From ZC4RG29 sp964521255 (GTDB taxonomy: Bacteria > Bacteroidota > Bacteroidia > Cytophagales > Cyclobacteriaceae), in contig CAZFRM010000012.1 of NCBI GenBank assembly GCA_964521255.1, positions 93,575 to 157,574 on the forward strand: DNA of 64,000 nucleotides. The letters are read 5' to 3'. Positions 32,552-40,437 of this stretch are shown piece by piece. Position 1 is the first letter of the stretch. Every line of letters begins with the position of its first letter. The position numbers were made by a program, and so were the translations under genes. The notes below the pieces were generated by a model. The model saw only the letters and a list, made by a program, of their open reading frames with translations, made no database searches and was not told the DNA's origin.

Positions 32552-33301
32552 ATGCTTAAGAGATTCTTACTTGGACTATCCCTGGCCGGTGTGCTTTTGG
32601 GATGTAATACAGCAGAAAAGAAAAGACTTCGTTCGGAAGTTGATTCTTTACGTATCGAACTTCAAACCAACCAGCAAATGGCGCAGTCACTAAACGAAGT
32701 CGGCGCATTACTTGATTCAATTGATGCAAATCGTCAATTGCTTAGAACTGAAGTTGTAGAGGGTACCAGCTACAATGATTACGCGAGTCGTCTCGAAAAT
32801 ATCAACACGCACATTCGCGAAACACAATCAAAGATTGATGAGCTTGAAAAATCTTTAAAGACTGCTAAGTCATCTTCATCTACCTATGCTGCCAGCATCA
32901 AGAAATTAAAACTTGATCTTGAAGCAAGAACTACACAAATAGCAGCATTAGAGCAGGAAATCGAAAAAATGAGAACTGAAAATACTGCTCTTGCTAAATC
33001 AGTTTCTGAGCGCGATTCTACCCTTACTATAAAAGAGGAAACAATTAGAATGAGAGAACAGGATGTAGCTTCTCTTGAAACTAAAGTTGAAGAAATCAAC
33101 ACTGCAACCCAGACGAGCCAGGCAGATCTTTACTTCGCACAGGCACAAGCCTTGGAAACTGCAGCAGTCCGCACAAAATTTGCACCTAAGAAGAAAAAAG
33201 AAACACAACGCGAAGCTTTAGAGCTCTACAAACTTTCCCTGTCATTGGGTAAAACTGAAGCTCAACAAAAAATAGATGAATTGACGAAAGTCCTCTCATA
33301 A
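32552..33301 (+). CDS. Coiled-coil lipoprotein
   Basis: From the ATG at 32552 (preferred over a TTG three codons upstream) the protein has 249 residues and a lipobox signal (MLKRFLLGLSLAGVLLGC). Heptad-rich sequence fills residues ~25-190 (EKKRLRSEVDSLRIELQTNQQ, KIDELEKSLKTAKSS, LEQEIEKMRTENTAL), so a long coiled coil projects from the membrane. The C-terminal ~50 residues (YFAQAQALETAAVRT...ALELYKLSLSLGKTEAQQKIDEL) look like one TPR-type helical pair. It has a strong terminator right after it. Function is unknown; an envelope scaffold is plausible. Confidence 0.85.
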   Translation: MLKRFLLGLSLAGVLLGCNTAEKKRLRSEVDSLRIELQTNQQMAQSLNEVGALLDSIDANRQLLRTEVVEGTSYNDYASRLENINTHIRETQSKIDELEKSLKTAKSSSSTYAASIKKLKLDLEARTTQIAALEQEIEKMRTENTALAKSVSERDSTLTIKEETIRMREQDVASLETKVEEINTATQTSQADLYFAQAQALETAAVRTKFAPKKKKETQREALELYKLSLSLGKTEAQQKIDELTKVLS

Positions 33302-33326
33302 TTATAAGTCTTACCTGTAGCGAAAG

Positions 33327-33360
33327 GCCGGGCCCGATTCACGGGTCTGGCTTTTTTTTT
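33327..33360 (+). terminator. Rho-independent terminator after the coiled-coil lipoprotein
   Basis: GCCGGGCCCG and CGGGTCTGGC form a 10-bp stem (two G-U pairs) with a 5-nt loop, followed by nine T residues. It ends the lipoprotein transcript 25 nt past the stop codon. Confidence 0.88.
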
Positions 33361-33436
33361 AAGCTAAAAGCCTAAAGCTTAAAGCAGAAAGTAGAATTGC
33401 TTTAACTTTAAGCTTTTCACATTTAGCTTTCTGCTT
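33361..33436. repeat. Intergenic hairpin, AAGCTTAAAGC word family
   Basis: The left arm is AAGCTAAAAGCCTAAAGC. The right arm in reverse complement is AAGCAGAAAGCTAAATGTG. It occupies all the space between the terminator and the WYL gene, so it is in the WYL 5' region. Matching words reappear at 63835-63868. Confidence 0.65.
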
Positions 33437-33443
33437 ATTCATT

Positions 33444-34340
33444 ATGATAGCCCAGGCAAAAATATTGCGTGTATTTCAGTTGATCGGCCTATTGAAGGGA
33501 GGCGGAAGAACAGTTGGGCAACTTGGCAGTCACTTAAAAACAACGGATCGTACTATCTATCGCTATTTCAAATTATTGGAACAGCTTGGTTTTATCATTG
33601 ACCAGGATTTTAACGGTCGCTATTTTATTCATCGCGATGAAATCGAAACACCTGAAGACCGGTTCACGCTGGAAGAAGTAAATTCGTTGCGTCAACTTAT
33701 TCAAAGCAACGACGACAAATCCCTTCTTCAGGATTCCATTCTGAAGAAACTTGCATTTCATTCAGAAGTGCGCGATTTGCCAACGCAATTCTTAAAAATG
33801 CGACAGGCGAAACTTTTTAGAATACTGAATGAAGCGATGGAAGAAAGAAAACAAGTTGTACTAAAGAATTATCATTCAGCGAATAGCCAGGAGATAACTG
33901 ACAGACAAGTAGAACCTTTTCAATTTGGAGAAGGATTTCAATCTGTATTGGCGCTGGATACTAAAGATAAGCAGTGTAAATTTTTCAAGCTCGAACGCAT
34001 TGGAGAAGTCATTATCTCGGCAAGAAAATTCAAGTATGAAAAACTTCACGAACGCAGTGTAACGGATAGTTTTGGTGTAAGCGGAAAAAAAGAAACCTGG
34101 GTTACACTGCGATTAAGCTTACGAGCTTATGTATTGCTTCGTGAAGAATTTCCCCTGGCAGCACGATATGTTACAAAAGAACGGGATGAATCAAAATCCT
34201 ATGTTTTTCACGGACCCGTTCTCAGCTTTAAAGGAGTGGGGCGATTTGTTATGGGATTAGCTGACGAAATTGCCATCATTAATCCCCCTGAATTTAAAAA
34301 TTATATTAAAGAAAAAATGAAGTTACAGAAATTGGTATGA
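33444..34340 (+). CDS. WYL-domain transcriptional regulator
   Basis: The 298-residue protein begins with a DeoR/HTH_11-type winged helix (ILRVFQLIGLLKGGGRTVGQLGSHL...TDRTIYRYFKLLEQLGFIID, residues ~5-55). A WYL-type ligand-sensing region and C-terminal extension follow (VVLKNYHSANSQEITDRQVEPFQF; ARKFKYEKLHERSVTDSFGV). WYL proteins often sense nucleic acids or small molecules and control stress or defence genes. No defence genes are adjacent here. It is a single plus-strand gene with no downstream partner. Confidence 0.82.
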   Translation: MIAQAKILRVFQLIGLLKGGGRTVGQLGSHLKTTDRTIYRYFKLLEQLGFIIDQDFNGRYFIHRDEIETPEDRFTLEEVNSLRQLIQSNDDKSLLQDSILKKLAFHSEVRDLPTQFLKMRQAKLFRILNEAMEERKQVVLKNYHSANSQEITDRQVEPFQFGEGFQSVLALDTKDKQCKFFKLERIGEVIISARKFKYEKLHERSVTDSFGVSGKKETWVTLRLSLRAYVLLREEFPLAARYVTKERDESKSYVFHGPVLSFKGVGRFVMGLADEIAIINPPEFKNYIKEKMKLQKLV

Positions 34341-34448
34341 ATGCACGTTCACCGGTAACGGCTCACACTCAGTCATTCCTGCTGATATGTGAACCAACTT
34401 TTGTTCTTAATATAACTAACGTCATGCGTCAATTGCATCAATTCACTT

Positions 34449-34871
34449 CTAAGGAGTGTATTCTTTCACTTGATTCTCGTTAAGCATCTCACTTTTTTTC
34501 GGCTGCCCTCCCGGATGGTAAATATCTGCCTCTTGTAACGCAATGCCCAACTTTTCAATATCCATAAGGTATTGCGCTACTTTCTTTGTCATCGCTTTGT
34601 CTGCAATTCCGTTTACGGTGACTGAAACCAGGTTATTACCTTCATACTTGTGTTGATACGTAAAGCCAGGGTACATCTGGTTTATTTTGTACATTTCACT
34701 CGCGAGGCTTTCCATCAGCTCTTCTGCTTTTACATAATCTTCTGTTGATTGAATCTTTTTAGGAAGGCGTGAGCCCTGATTTGTCTGCCCTTTAGCATCA
34801 GATAAAATAAGAAAACTCATAACAACAATACCAAACCCCACAAGCGTCAATTTCTCCACATTCATTCTCAT
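34449..34871 (-). CDS. Secreted hypothetical protein
   Basis: The 140-residue protein has a signal peptide (LTLVGFGIVVMSFLILSDAKGQ) and a small soluble domain (YVKAEELMESLASEMYKINQMYPGFTY...GNNLVSVTVNGIADKAMTKKVAQYLMDIEKL). I do not recognise a family. The ATG two codons inside could also be used. It is transcribed towards the WYL regulator gene. Confidence 0.7.
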   Translation of the reverse strand: MRMNVEKLTLVGFGIVVMSFLILSDAKGQTNQGSRLPKKIQSTEDYVKAEELMESLASEMYKINQMYPGFTYQHKYEGNNLVSVTVNGIADKAMTKKVAQYLMDIEKLGIALQEADIYHPGGQPKKSEMLNENQVKEYTP

Positions 34872-35222
34872 AGCACTATTTTTTTAACCGGCTTGCGAGT
34901 GAGAAAAATCATGCCACTAAATGCAATCGTTATAGATTTACTTTTGCTTGCCCCATTGTGTGGAATACTCTTGTGATGTAGAACACATTCAACAAAAAGG
35001 GGCAATAAAGTTTTAGCTAAAATAAAAGCTATAGTAATGAGGAATCAATGTCGTTGAATTAACCGAATGCAGTTATTACACAAAGCTCCCCAAGAAGCTC
35101 AGAGGCACACTAAGAAAAATTCTCTGTGATTTCTATGGTTTAAGCAAGCGCATGGTGATAAGCTTTTAAGCAACGAAATTGAATGAGGAATTCTCAATGG
35201 GTTTACCAGAGATCAACATAGG
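34872..35222. other. 351-nt intergenic region
   Basis: It holds a copy of the TTGCTTGCCCCATTGTGTGG motif (34944-34966). Its TTGCCCC (34948-34954) can pair with GGGGCAA at 34999-35005. There is also a partial CTCAGAGGCACACTAAG-type repeat word near 35098. A 21-codon hydrophobic frame at 34911-34976 is too short to call. No longer gene was seen. Confidence 0.5.
34944..34966 (+). promoter_or_regulatory. Shared motif copy 2 (TTGCT-GCCCCA-GTGTGGAAT)
   Basis: This is the second copy of the motif at 32353, here 73 nt upstream of the secreted hypothetical gene but on the opposite strand. Function is unknown; protein binding or an RNA leader are both possible. Confidence 0.4.
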
Positions 35223-36086
35223 CTACTTGCCTTTCGTCTCGATAACAGCATCCTCACAAACGTAATTAGGAATTATTCCGGTGGAGCGTATCAGAAAACT
35301 TGCCTGATCGGGAAGTGTGTTTCCGGATAACACCAGGACAGTGTCAATGCCAAATTTATTACCACCAAGTATATCGGTCTTTAAAGTATCACCTACCATT
35401 AAAATTTTTTCTTTGCTAACCTGCTTTTTCTCAAGGATACGTTCATAAGCAAACATGAACATTTGCGAGTCCGGCTTCCCGAATTTGATAAACTTTTTTC
35501 CGATGATGTCCTCGATCATATCGGATAATCCGCCAATAGCGATGGATACTTCTTCATCCGTTACCGGATAAGCCATGTCAGTATTGGCAACAATTACAGG
35601 GATATTTTTTTTCCGCAGAAGGTTAACCATTTTATTTAAATCGCGTTTCCAATCGAAGCCTTCATCATCCAATAATACCAATACATTGATGTCGTCCACA
35701 TGATCCAAATCAAGTAGCCGGATAGGTAGCGTATTCAATCCCTGTGACTCTATATAATGTGCTGATTTTGCTGTGCCCAAATATGCCGCGGTTCCCTTCT
35801 TCACTTTATAGCGAAGATATTCCCGTGCCAGCATTCCTGAAGAAATAATTTTGTCTTCTGTTATTTCCTCAATGCCCAATGCCTGGTACGATGAAGCAAG
35901 ATCTTCGGGGCTTCTCGATGCATCATTCGTGAGAACGTAAAAATCGATATGATTCTCAATGAGATATTTAATTGTGTTCTCAATGCCAGGGATCAACCCA
36001 TTATAATTTTTGAGCACGCCATAAGCATCAAAGAATACAACTTCGTAACGGGTGACAATACTTTTGAAGTCCCTGATTTTGGACAT
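35223..36086 (-). CDS. HAD-superfamily class IIA protein with altered DxD motif
   Basis: The 287-residue protein has NagD-like class IIA HAD architecture: motif I FFDAYGVL (Asp20), motif II VLTND (Thr53-Asn54), a ~120-residue cap, FGKPDSQMF (Lys204) and motif IV VGDTLKTD (Asp233, Asp238). The usual second Asp of motif I (DxD) is Tyr22. The TIGR01459-like subgroup has Trp there, so activity may differ from a standard phosphatase. It starts 4 nt after the phosphotransferase gene ends and is the last gene of the operon that begins with the GS-like ligase. Confidence 0.85.
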   Translation of the reverse strand: MSKIRDFKSIVTRYEVVFFDAYGVLKNYNGLIPGIENTIKYLIENHIDFYVLTNDASRSPEDLASSYQALGIEEITEDKIISSGMLAREYLRYKVKKGTAAYLGTAKSAHYIESQGLNTLPIRLLDLDHVDDINVLVLLDDEGFDWKRDLNKMVNLLRKKNIPVIVANTDMAYPVTDEEVSIAIGGLSDMIEDIIGKKFIKFGKPDSQMFMFAYERILEKKQVSKEKILMVGDTLKTDILGGNKFGIDTVLVLSGNTLPDQASFLIRSTGIIPNYVCEDAVIETKGK

Positions 36087-36090
36087 GTTG

Positions 36091-37137
36091 TTAAAGCTTT
36101 AGTTTTCTTAAAATTTTCTCCGCATTAAAGTTTTTATCCAACAATGGAAAATATATTTCGTAAGCCTCACGCTGCAGGCGCGTAGCATAAACCTGGTGAA
36201 AGAAATAACTTCCATATTTTATAACGTAGTTCAAAATAAAAAACCGGTAGGCTTCTTTCAGAAAGCGTACCTCGTTTTCTGACAAAGGATACTCTTTATG
36301 ATACTCCTCTAAAAACCAAAGAAAGCGTTCTTCCATCAGTGGGTCTATAAGGTAGCTAAATACTGTCCGATCTCCGATGGAAGATGATACGCGACTGAAA
36401 AAATAAAAATCCATCATTCGTGAACTCATGCGAAACCAATCATAATCCCACCGGGAAAAAAAACCAATGTCTTTGGTGACGGAAAAATTTCCAATGTTCC
36501 AGTCTATGAAAACAGGGATGATAGAAAACTTTTCGTATCCAAGCTTCTCAATATTGTTGAGAAAAATATCGCATTGCCTTCTTATATCATCAATGTGCAT
36601 ACGATATTCAAATTTACCCTGATCCGTATCCAGTATATCGAGCAAATGTTTTATATCAATTTTCAATGTCTTGGAGGATGCAGGAAGATGAGGACCGACA
36701 ATGCGGCATGCACGGTGAAAAATCGCCAATTGATTTCCCAGTTTTCGAATATGTTTTTCTTCCAATTGCCGGGGTAACTTTTGATCAATCTGAATGGGAT
36801 TATAAAAAACCACCCACGCGTCTTGTACACCTTGCTTATAACGGTAGGTATATACTTCATTATTCCTGGTAAATGATTTTGCTAAAAAATTCTGAAAGGG
36901 TGCCTGAAGGCTCCTGGCCAGCACATTGATGATGTTGTGGTCTTCCTTAAAATGTTCAAACTTCCCGAAGTAAGAACATTTTGCGATAACAAAGTCATCA
37001 TCTTCAAATTTTACACGGAACACATGGTTAGTGGACACCATTGCACTGATGTCAATTACATAACGCACCCTGCGGGAAGGATCAAACTCGTGCCATGCAT
37101 TTTTAATTATATTGGAAAAATCCAGCGGACCAAACAT
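36091..37137 (-). CDS. APH/choline-kinase-like phosphotransferase
   Basis: The 348-residue protein resembles small-molecule kinases of the aminoglycoside phosphotransferase/choline kinase fold. A catalytic loop FIDWNIGNFSV keeps the Asp and Asn of HxDxxxxN but has Phe-Ile in place of His-Gly. The metal-binding RWDYDWFRMSSRMMDFYF follows. The N-lobe has VFRVKFEDDDFVIAK with a candidate ATP Lys. The substrate is unknown. It sits between the GS-like gene (22 nt) and the HAD gene (4 nt), so it is probably translated with both and acts on a shared metabolite. Confidence 0.75.
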   Translation of the reverse strand: MFGPLDFSNIIKNAWHEFDPSRRVRYVIDISAMVSTNHVFRVKFEDDDFVIAKCSYFGKFEHFKEDHNIINVLARSLQAPFQNFLAKSFTRNNEVYTYRYKQGVQDAWVVFYNPIQIDQKLPRQLEEKHIRKLGNQLAIFHRACRIVGPHLPASSKTLKIDIKHLLDILDTDQGKFEYRMHIDDIRRQCDIFLNNIEKLGYEKFSIIPVFIDWNIGNFSVTKDIGFFSRWDYDWFRMSSRMMDFYFFSRVSSSIGDRTVFSYLIDPLMEERFLWFLEEYHKEYPLSENEVRFLKEAYRFFILNYVIKYGSYFFHQVYATRLQREAYEIYFPLLDKNFNAEKILRKLKL

Positions 37138-37159
37138 GAAGGAATGAGAAATGGTTAAA

Positions 37160-38521
37160 TCAAATTATTTCAAAATACTGTTTGAGTTCCCAATCGGTTA
37201 CATGCTTTGAGAACTTCCTCCATTCCCACTCACGTGTTCGTATAAAGTGATCGACAAATGCTTCTCCGAAAAGTTCTTTCGGAATATCGGATTGCTTCAT
37301 TAGCTGTACAGCCTCATTAAGATTTGAAGCAAGTTTTCCGTTTCTTATGTCTTTGTATCCGTTACCCTCTGTTGGAGCGACCTCAAGTTTCAAATTATGT
37401 TTTATTCCATACAGTCCCGAAGCCAGGCTAGCGGCCATCGCCAGGAAAGGATTTACGTCTGATCCGGGAACACGCGTCTCCAACCTCGTCAATTTTGGTG
37501 TTACGTTTAACACACGCAATGCAGTGGTTCGATTATCCATGCCCCATGTTACGGTTGTTGGAGCCCACGCGCCTTCGACCAATCTTTTGTAACTATTGAT
37601 GGTCGGTGCAAACATAGGGAGTATGTAAGGGAGACATTTTAACTGGCCAGCTGTATAACTTTTCATCAATGCACTCATACCATTTTTATCTTTGGCATCA
37701 ACGAAAAGGTTCGTCTCCTTTTTTGAATCCCATAAGCTCTGATGAATATGACCACTGCAGCCGGGTAAATCCATGTTCCACTTTGCCATGAAAGACGCAA
37801 TGATATCATGTCGGTAGGCAATCTCTTTTACACCGGTCTTAAACAACGTTGCCTGGTCTGCTGCTTCGAGTACCATATTAGGTTGAGTACACGCTTCATA
37901 AACACCTGGTCCCGTTTCTGTATGCAAACCTTCCAGTGGCACTCCGAATCTTTCCAATAAGTCGAACAGGTCATTAAAGTAAGCGCTGTTTTTTGAGGGA
38001 CGAAGTATTGAGTACCCGAACATACCAGGGGTTAGGGGTTGAGGATTAGCAAATCCTTTGTCTGCTAACTGTTGCGAATCGTCAACAAAATTAAACCACT
38101 CAAACTCCTGTGTAAATAAAGGAACATAGCCCATATCCAAACTTTGCGCCTGAATCTTTTTTACGAGCGTGCGTGGGCAAACAGATTGAAGCGTTGTTTC
38201 CTGGGAAAAGTCGCCAAGAAAAAAAGGAATACCATCTTCCCAGGGTACAGTGCGATATGTACTTATATCAAGTCGAAGCTGAGCATCGGGGTAGCCGGTA
38301 TGCCATCCGGTAACCTGAGCATTGTCGTAGGCTTCATCGTTAGCGTCCCACCCAAAGATGACATCACAAAAACCAAAGCCGCTGTCTAAACCCTGAAAGA
38401 ATTTTTCGCGATGCACAAGTTTCCCCCGCAGGATACCATCTATGTCAGCAACAGCAAATTTGATTTTACTTATATTACTTTCTCTTATCTGATCTATTAT
38501 ATCTTCATTGCTCATAATCAT
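37160..38521 (-). CDS. Glutamine synthetase family ligase
   Basis: The 453-residue protein is of the GS/gamma-glutamyl ligase fold. A beta-Grasp N-terminal domain (KFAVADIDGILRGKLVHREKF) precedes the catalytic domain with GLHTETGPGVYEACTQPNMVLEAADQATLFK, PGCSGHIHQSLWD, KRLVEGAWAPTTVTWGMDNRT and RLETRVPGSDVNPFLAMAASLASGL. Metal and ATP site residues seem intact. It is shorter and more divergent than GlnA and looks like PuuA-type gamma-glutamyl ligases that use amines. A second ATG at 38515 is an equal alternative start. It is followed by a kinase and a HAD gene. Confidence 0.85.
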   Translation of the reverse strand: MIMSNEDIIDQIRESNISKIKFAVADIDGILRGKLVHREKFFQGLDSGFGFCDVIFGWDANDEAYDNAQVTGWHTGYPDAQLRLDISTYRTVPWEDGIPFFLGDFSQETTLQSVCPRTLVKKIQAQSLDMGYVPLFTQEFEWFNFVDDSQQLADKGFANPQPLTPGMFGYSILRPSKNSAYFNDLFDLLERFGVPLEGLHTETGPGVYEACTQPNMVLEAADQATLFKTGVKEIAYRHDIIASFMAKWNMDLPGCSGHIHQSLWDSKKETNLFVDAKDKNGMSALMKSYTAGQLKCLPYILPMFAPTINSYKRLVEGAWAPTTVTWGMDNRTTALRVLNVTPKLTRLETRVPGSDVNPFLAMAASLASGLYGIKHNLKLEVAPTEGNGYKDIRNGKLASNLNEAVQLMKQSDIPKELFGEAFVDHFIRTREWEWRKFSKHVTDWELKQYFEII

Positions 38522-38552
38522 AGCAAAATTATACCGGGTTAAGGTAGTAAAA

Positions 38553-38612
38553 AAGGGTTAATTGTTAATAGGGAAATTGTGTCGATTAACCTTTACCTTT
38601 AACCATTAACCT
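38553..38612. repeat. Intergenic hairpin, TTAACCATTAACC word family
   Basis: The left arm is AAGGGTTAATTGTTAATAGGG. Right-arm words in reverse complement are GGTTAATGGTTAAAGG and AAGGTTAATCG. It occupies the space between the hydroxyacid dehydrogenase and the GS-like gene. Confidence 0.5.
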
Positions 38613-38616
38613 TCCT

Positions 38617-39582
38617 TCAGTTCACAACATTCTGTGGATGTCCTTCTAAAAAAGCAAGGATATTTTGAGATACGATTTTCATCATCCGGCCTCTTGAAGC
38701 TTGTGCCGCCCAGGCCTGATGGGGCGTTATGATACAATTCTTTGCTGACAGTAACGGATTAGACATTGGCGGAGGTTCTGTTGAAAGAACATCAAGTCCT
38801 GCGCCGGCAATAATATCGTTGTTAAGAGCATTTGCAAGATCATTTTCATTGACCAATCCTCCACGACTTACATTAATAAAAAAAGCGGACCGTTTCATTT
38901 TGGAAAGCAAACTATGATTTACAAATTCCTTGTTCTCTTCATTCAATGGACAATGTAATGAGGCAATGTCTGCCTCTTGAAAAAGAGATTCCAAATTGGT
39001 GAAGGAAACGCCAGTCATTTTGTCTCTCTCAGGATGCTTATGAACCGATATTACTTTCATACCAAATCCGAGTGCAATACGCGCAACAGCCTTACCAATT
39101 TTACCCAGCCCGACTATACCAAAAGTCTTACCATGCAATTCAACAAGAGGCTTCTTCCAATAAGCAAAATCGGGTTGTGAAGACCACCCTCCATTCCTCA
39201 CATCAGAAGCATGCAGGCCCACATGAGATGTAAGCTCAAGAAGTAATGCTAAAGTATGTTGAGCTACCGATTCGGTTCCATAAGCAGGTACATTCGTTAC
39301 GATAATTTTTCTTTCAGCAGCCGCTTTTACATCTACAATGTTATAACCCGTTGCTGTCACGCCTATGTATTTCAGCGCAGGTGAACGCATGATGACTTCA
39401 CGCGAAATGTTAACCTTGTTGGTGAGGATAATTTCTGCATCGGCAATCCGCTTAACAATTTCATCCGGAGAACTCCGATCATAAATAGTTACTTCACCAA
39501 GTTTTTCAACTAAGGTCCAATCCAGGTCGCCGGGGTTAAGGGTGTAACCATCAAGAATTATGATGCGTGGTGATTCCGTCAT
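38617..39582 (-). CDS. D-2-hydroxyacid dehydrogenase
   Basis: This 321-residue NAD-dependent dehydrogenase has the Rossmann motif GLGKIG (158-163). Its catalytic residues are Arg240 (FINVSRGGLVNE), Glu269 (GLDVLSTEP) and His288 (ITPHQAWA). It belongs to the glycerate/hydroxypyruvate reductase-like branch; the substrate is not certain. It lies 95 nt upstream of the GS-like gene on the same strand, with a hairpin between them, so it may be the first gene of that operon or an independent unit. Confidence 0.9.
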   Translation of the reverse strand: MTESPRIIILDGYTLNPGDLDWTLVEKLGEVTIYDRSSPDEIVKRIADAEIILTNKVNISREVIMRSPALKYIGVTATGYNIVDVKAAAERKIIVTNVPAYGTESVAQHTLALLLELTSHVGLHASDVRNGGWSSQPDFAYWKKPLVELHGKTFGIVGLGKIGKAVARIALGFGMKVISVHKHPERDKMTGVSFTNLESLFQEADIASLHCPLNEENKEFVNHSLLSKMKRSAFFINVSRGGLVNENDLANALNNDIIAGAGLDVLSTEPPPMSNPLLSAKNCIITPHQAWAAQASRGRMMKIVSQNILAFLEGHPQNVVN

Positions 39583-39613
39583 AAATGTTTATTTACATTG
39601 TTGTATTCGTTTC

Positions 39614-39706
39614 AATCCCTTGATTTTCTTGATGTTTCTTTATCTGGCCTCACTCCTACCTCTCTCCGAAGGAGAGAGACTATGGAATCAAGAAAATCAA
39701 GGGATT
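39614..39706. repeat. Nested double hairpin upstream of the hydroxyacid dehydrogenase
   Basis: A perfect 20-bp outer inverted repeat (39614-39633 AATCCCTTGATTTTCTTGAT; 39687-39706) encloses a perfect 8-bp inner hairpin (CTCTCTCC / GGAGAGAG, 39660-39678). The inner part begins with CCTCACTCCTACCTCTCTCC, a sequence type also present near 63915. Confidence 0.75.
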
Positions 39707-39820
39707 ACCAAGGTGTTAGTTTTTTTAGTCGGACATTTGGTGATTTTCTTCACTTAACAAGCATCTAAAAATACACTATTCCATCTTGCAGCGAAGGATT
39801 TTGTGTACGAAATTTGAGCT

Positions 39821-40255
39821 ATGAAAAGTGGCGTTGTCTGGTCAGCGAATAATCCAAAAATTGCAGAACCTCCGGTGATTGCCAAGCCCTACGTTGACCC
39901 GGAGACATTAACGTTGATTAGCGCAGATTCACTGGAAGACTCTTACGTTTATGTGCACTGTCATTTCAAAAATCTTTGGAGTGATATGCTGATTCGTATT
40001 TGGAGAACCACATACCTTATCGATACATCTTCTGCTGCACGTTCCAAATTAATTCATGCAGAAAATATTACCTATGCGCCGAGATGGACAATGATACCGG
40101 ATGGAATGAACTACACCTTCCTTCTTATTTTTTCTGCGTTGCCAAAATCCTGTTCGCACTTCGATCTTAAAGAAGAAATATCACAGCCGGGTGGATTCTT
40201 CATTCAGAACATTACCCGAAATGAACAAGACGTGTATCACATCGATGTGGAGTAA
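39821..40255 (+). CDS. Hypothetical protein, 144 residues
   Basis: The protein is soluble with no signal peptide. It shows a mostly beta pattern (DSYVYVHCHFKNLWSDMLIRIWRTTYLID) and YAPRWTMIPDGMNYTFLLIFSALPKSCSHFDLKEEI. I do not recognise a characterised family, although such short proteins occur as conserved hypotheticals in Cytophagales. It is a single plus-strand gene, converging with the large T9SS gene; the space between holds a hairpin. Confidence 0.7.
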   Translation: MKSGVVWSANNPKIAEPPVIAKPYVDPETLTLISADSLEDSYVYVHCHFKNLWSDMLIRIWRTTYLIDTSSAARSKLIHAENITYAPRWTMIPDGMNYTFLLIFSALPKSCSHFDLKEEISQPGGFFIQNITRNEQDVYHIDVE

Positions 40256-40260
40256 AGCGA

Positions 40261-40352
40261 GGCCACAAAAACACTAAAACACAAAATTGCACGAAATGAT
40301 ATATGTCCAGAAATTTCTTTGTGGATTTTAGTGCTTTTGTGATTTAGTGGCC
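40261..40352. repeat. Convergent intergenic hairpin, GGCCACTAAATCAC word family
   Basis: It begins with GGCCAC and ends with GTGGCC. The left arm GGCCACAAAAACACTAAAAC and the right arm in reverse complement GGCCACTAAATCACAAAAGC pair imperfectly over ~40 bp. It lies 6 nt past the stop of the plus-strand gene and between convergent genes, where it may act as a two-way terminator. Confidence 0.7.
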
Positions 40353-40437
40353 AACCAAAATAAAGGTTTGTCGATGCAGGTCTATTAAACTAACTGTCAT
40401 CCTGATTTATGCTCACCATTTTCAGATTAACACAACA

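Noticed and set aside
34911..34976. 21-codon hydrophobic frame in the 34.9-35.2 kb gap
   Set aside because: It is too short and overlaps the 22-nt shared motif and a hairpin arm, so the reading is probably fortuitous.
38524..38531. TAATTTTG as a promoter for the GS-like gene
   Set aside because: It lies only a few bases from the start codon and has no -33 partner, so transcription would begin at or within the coding start.
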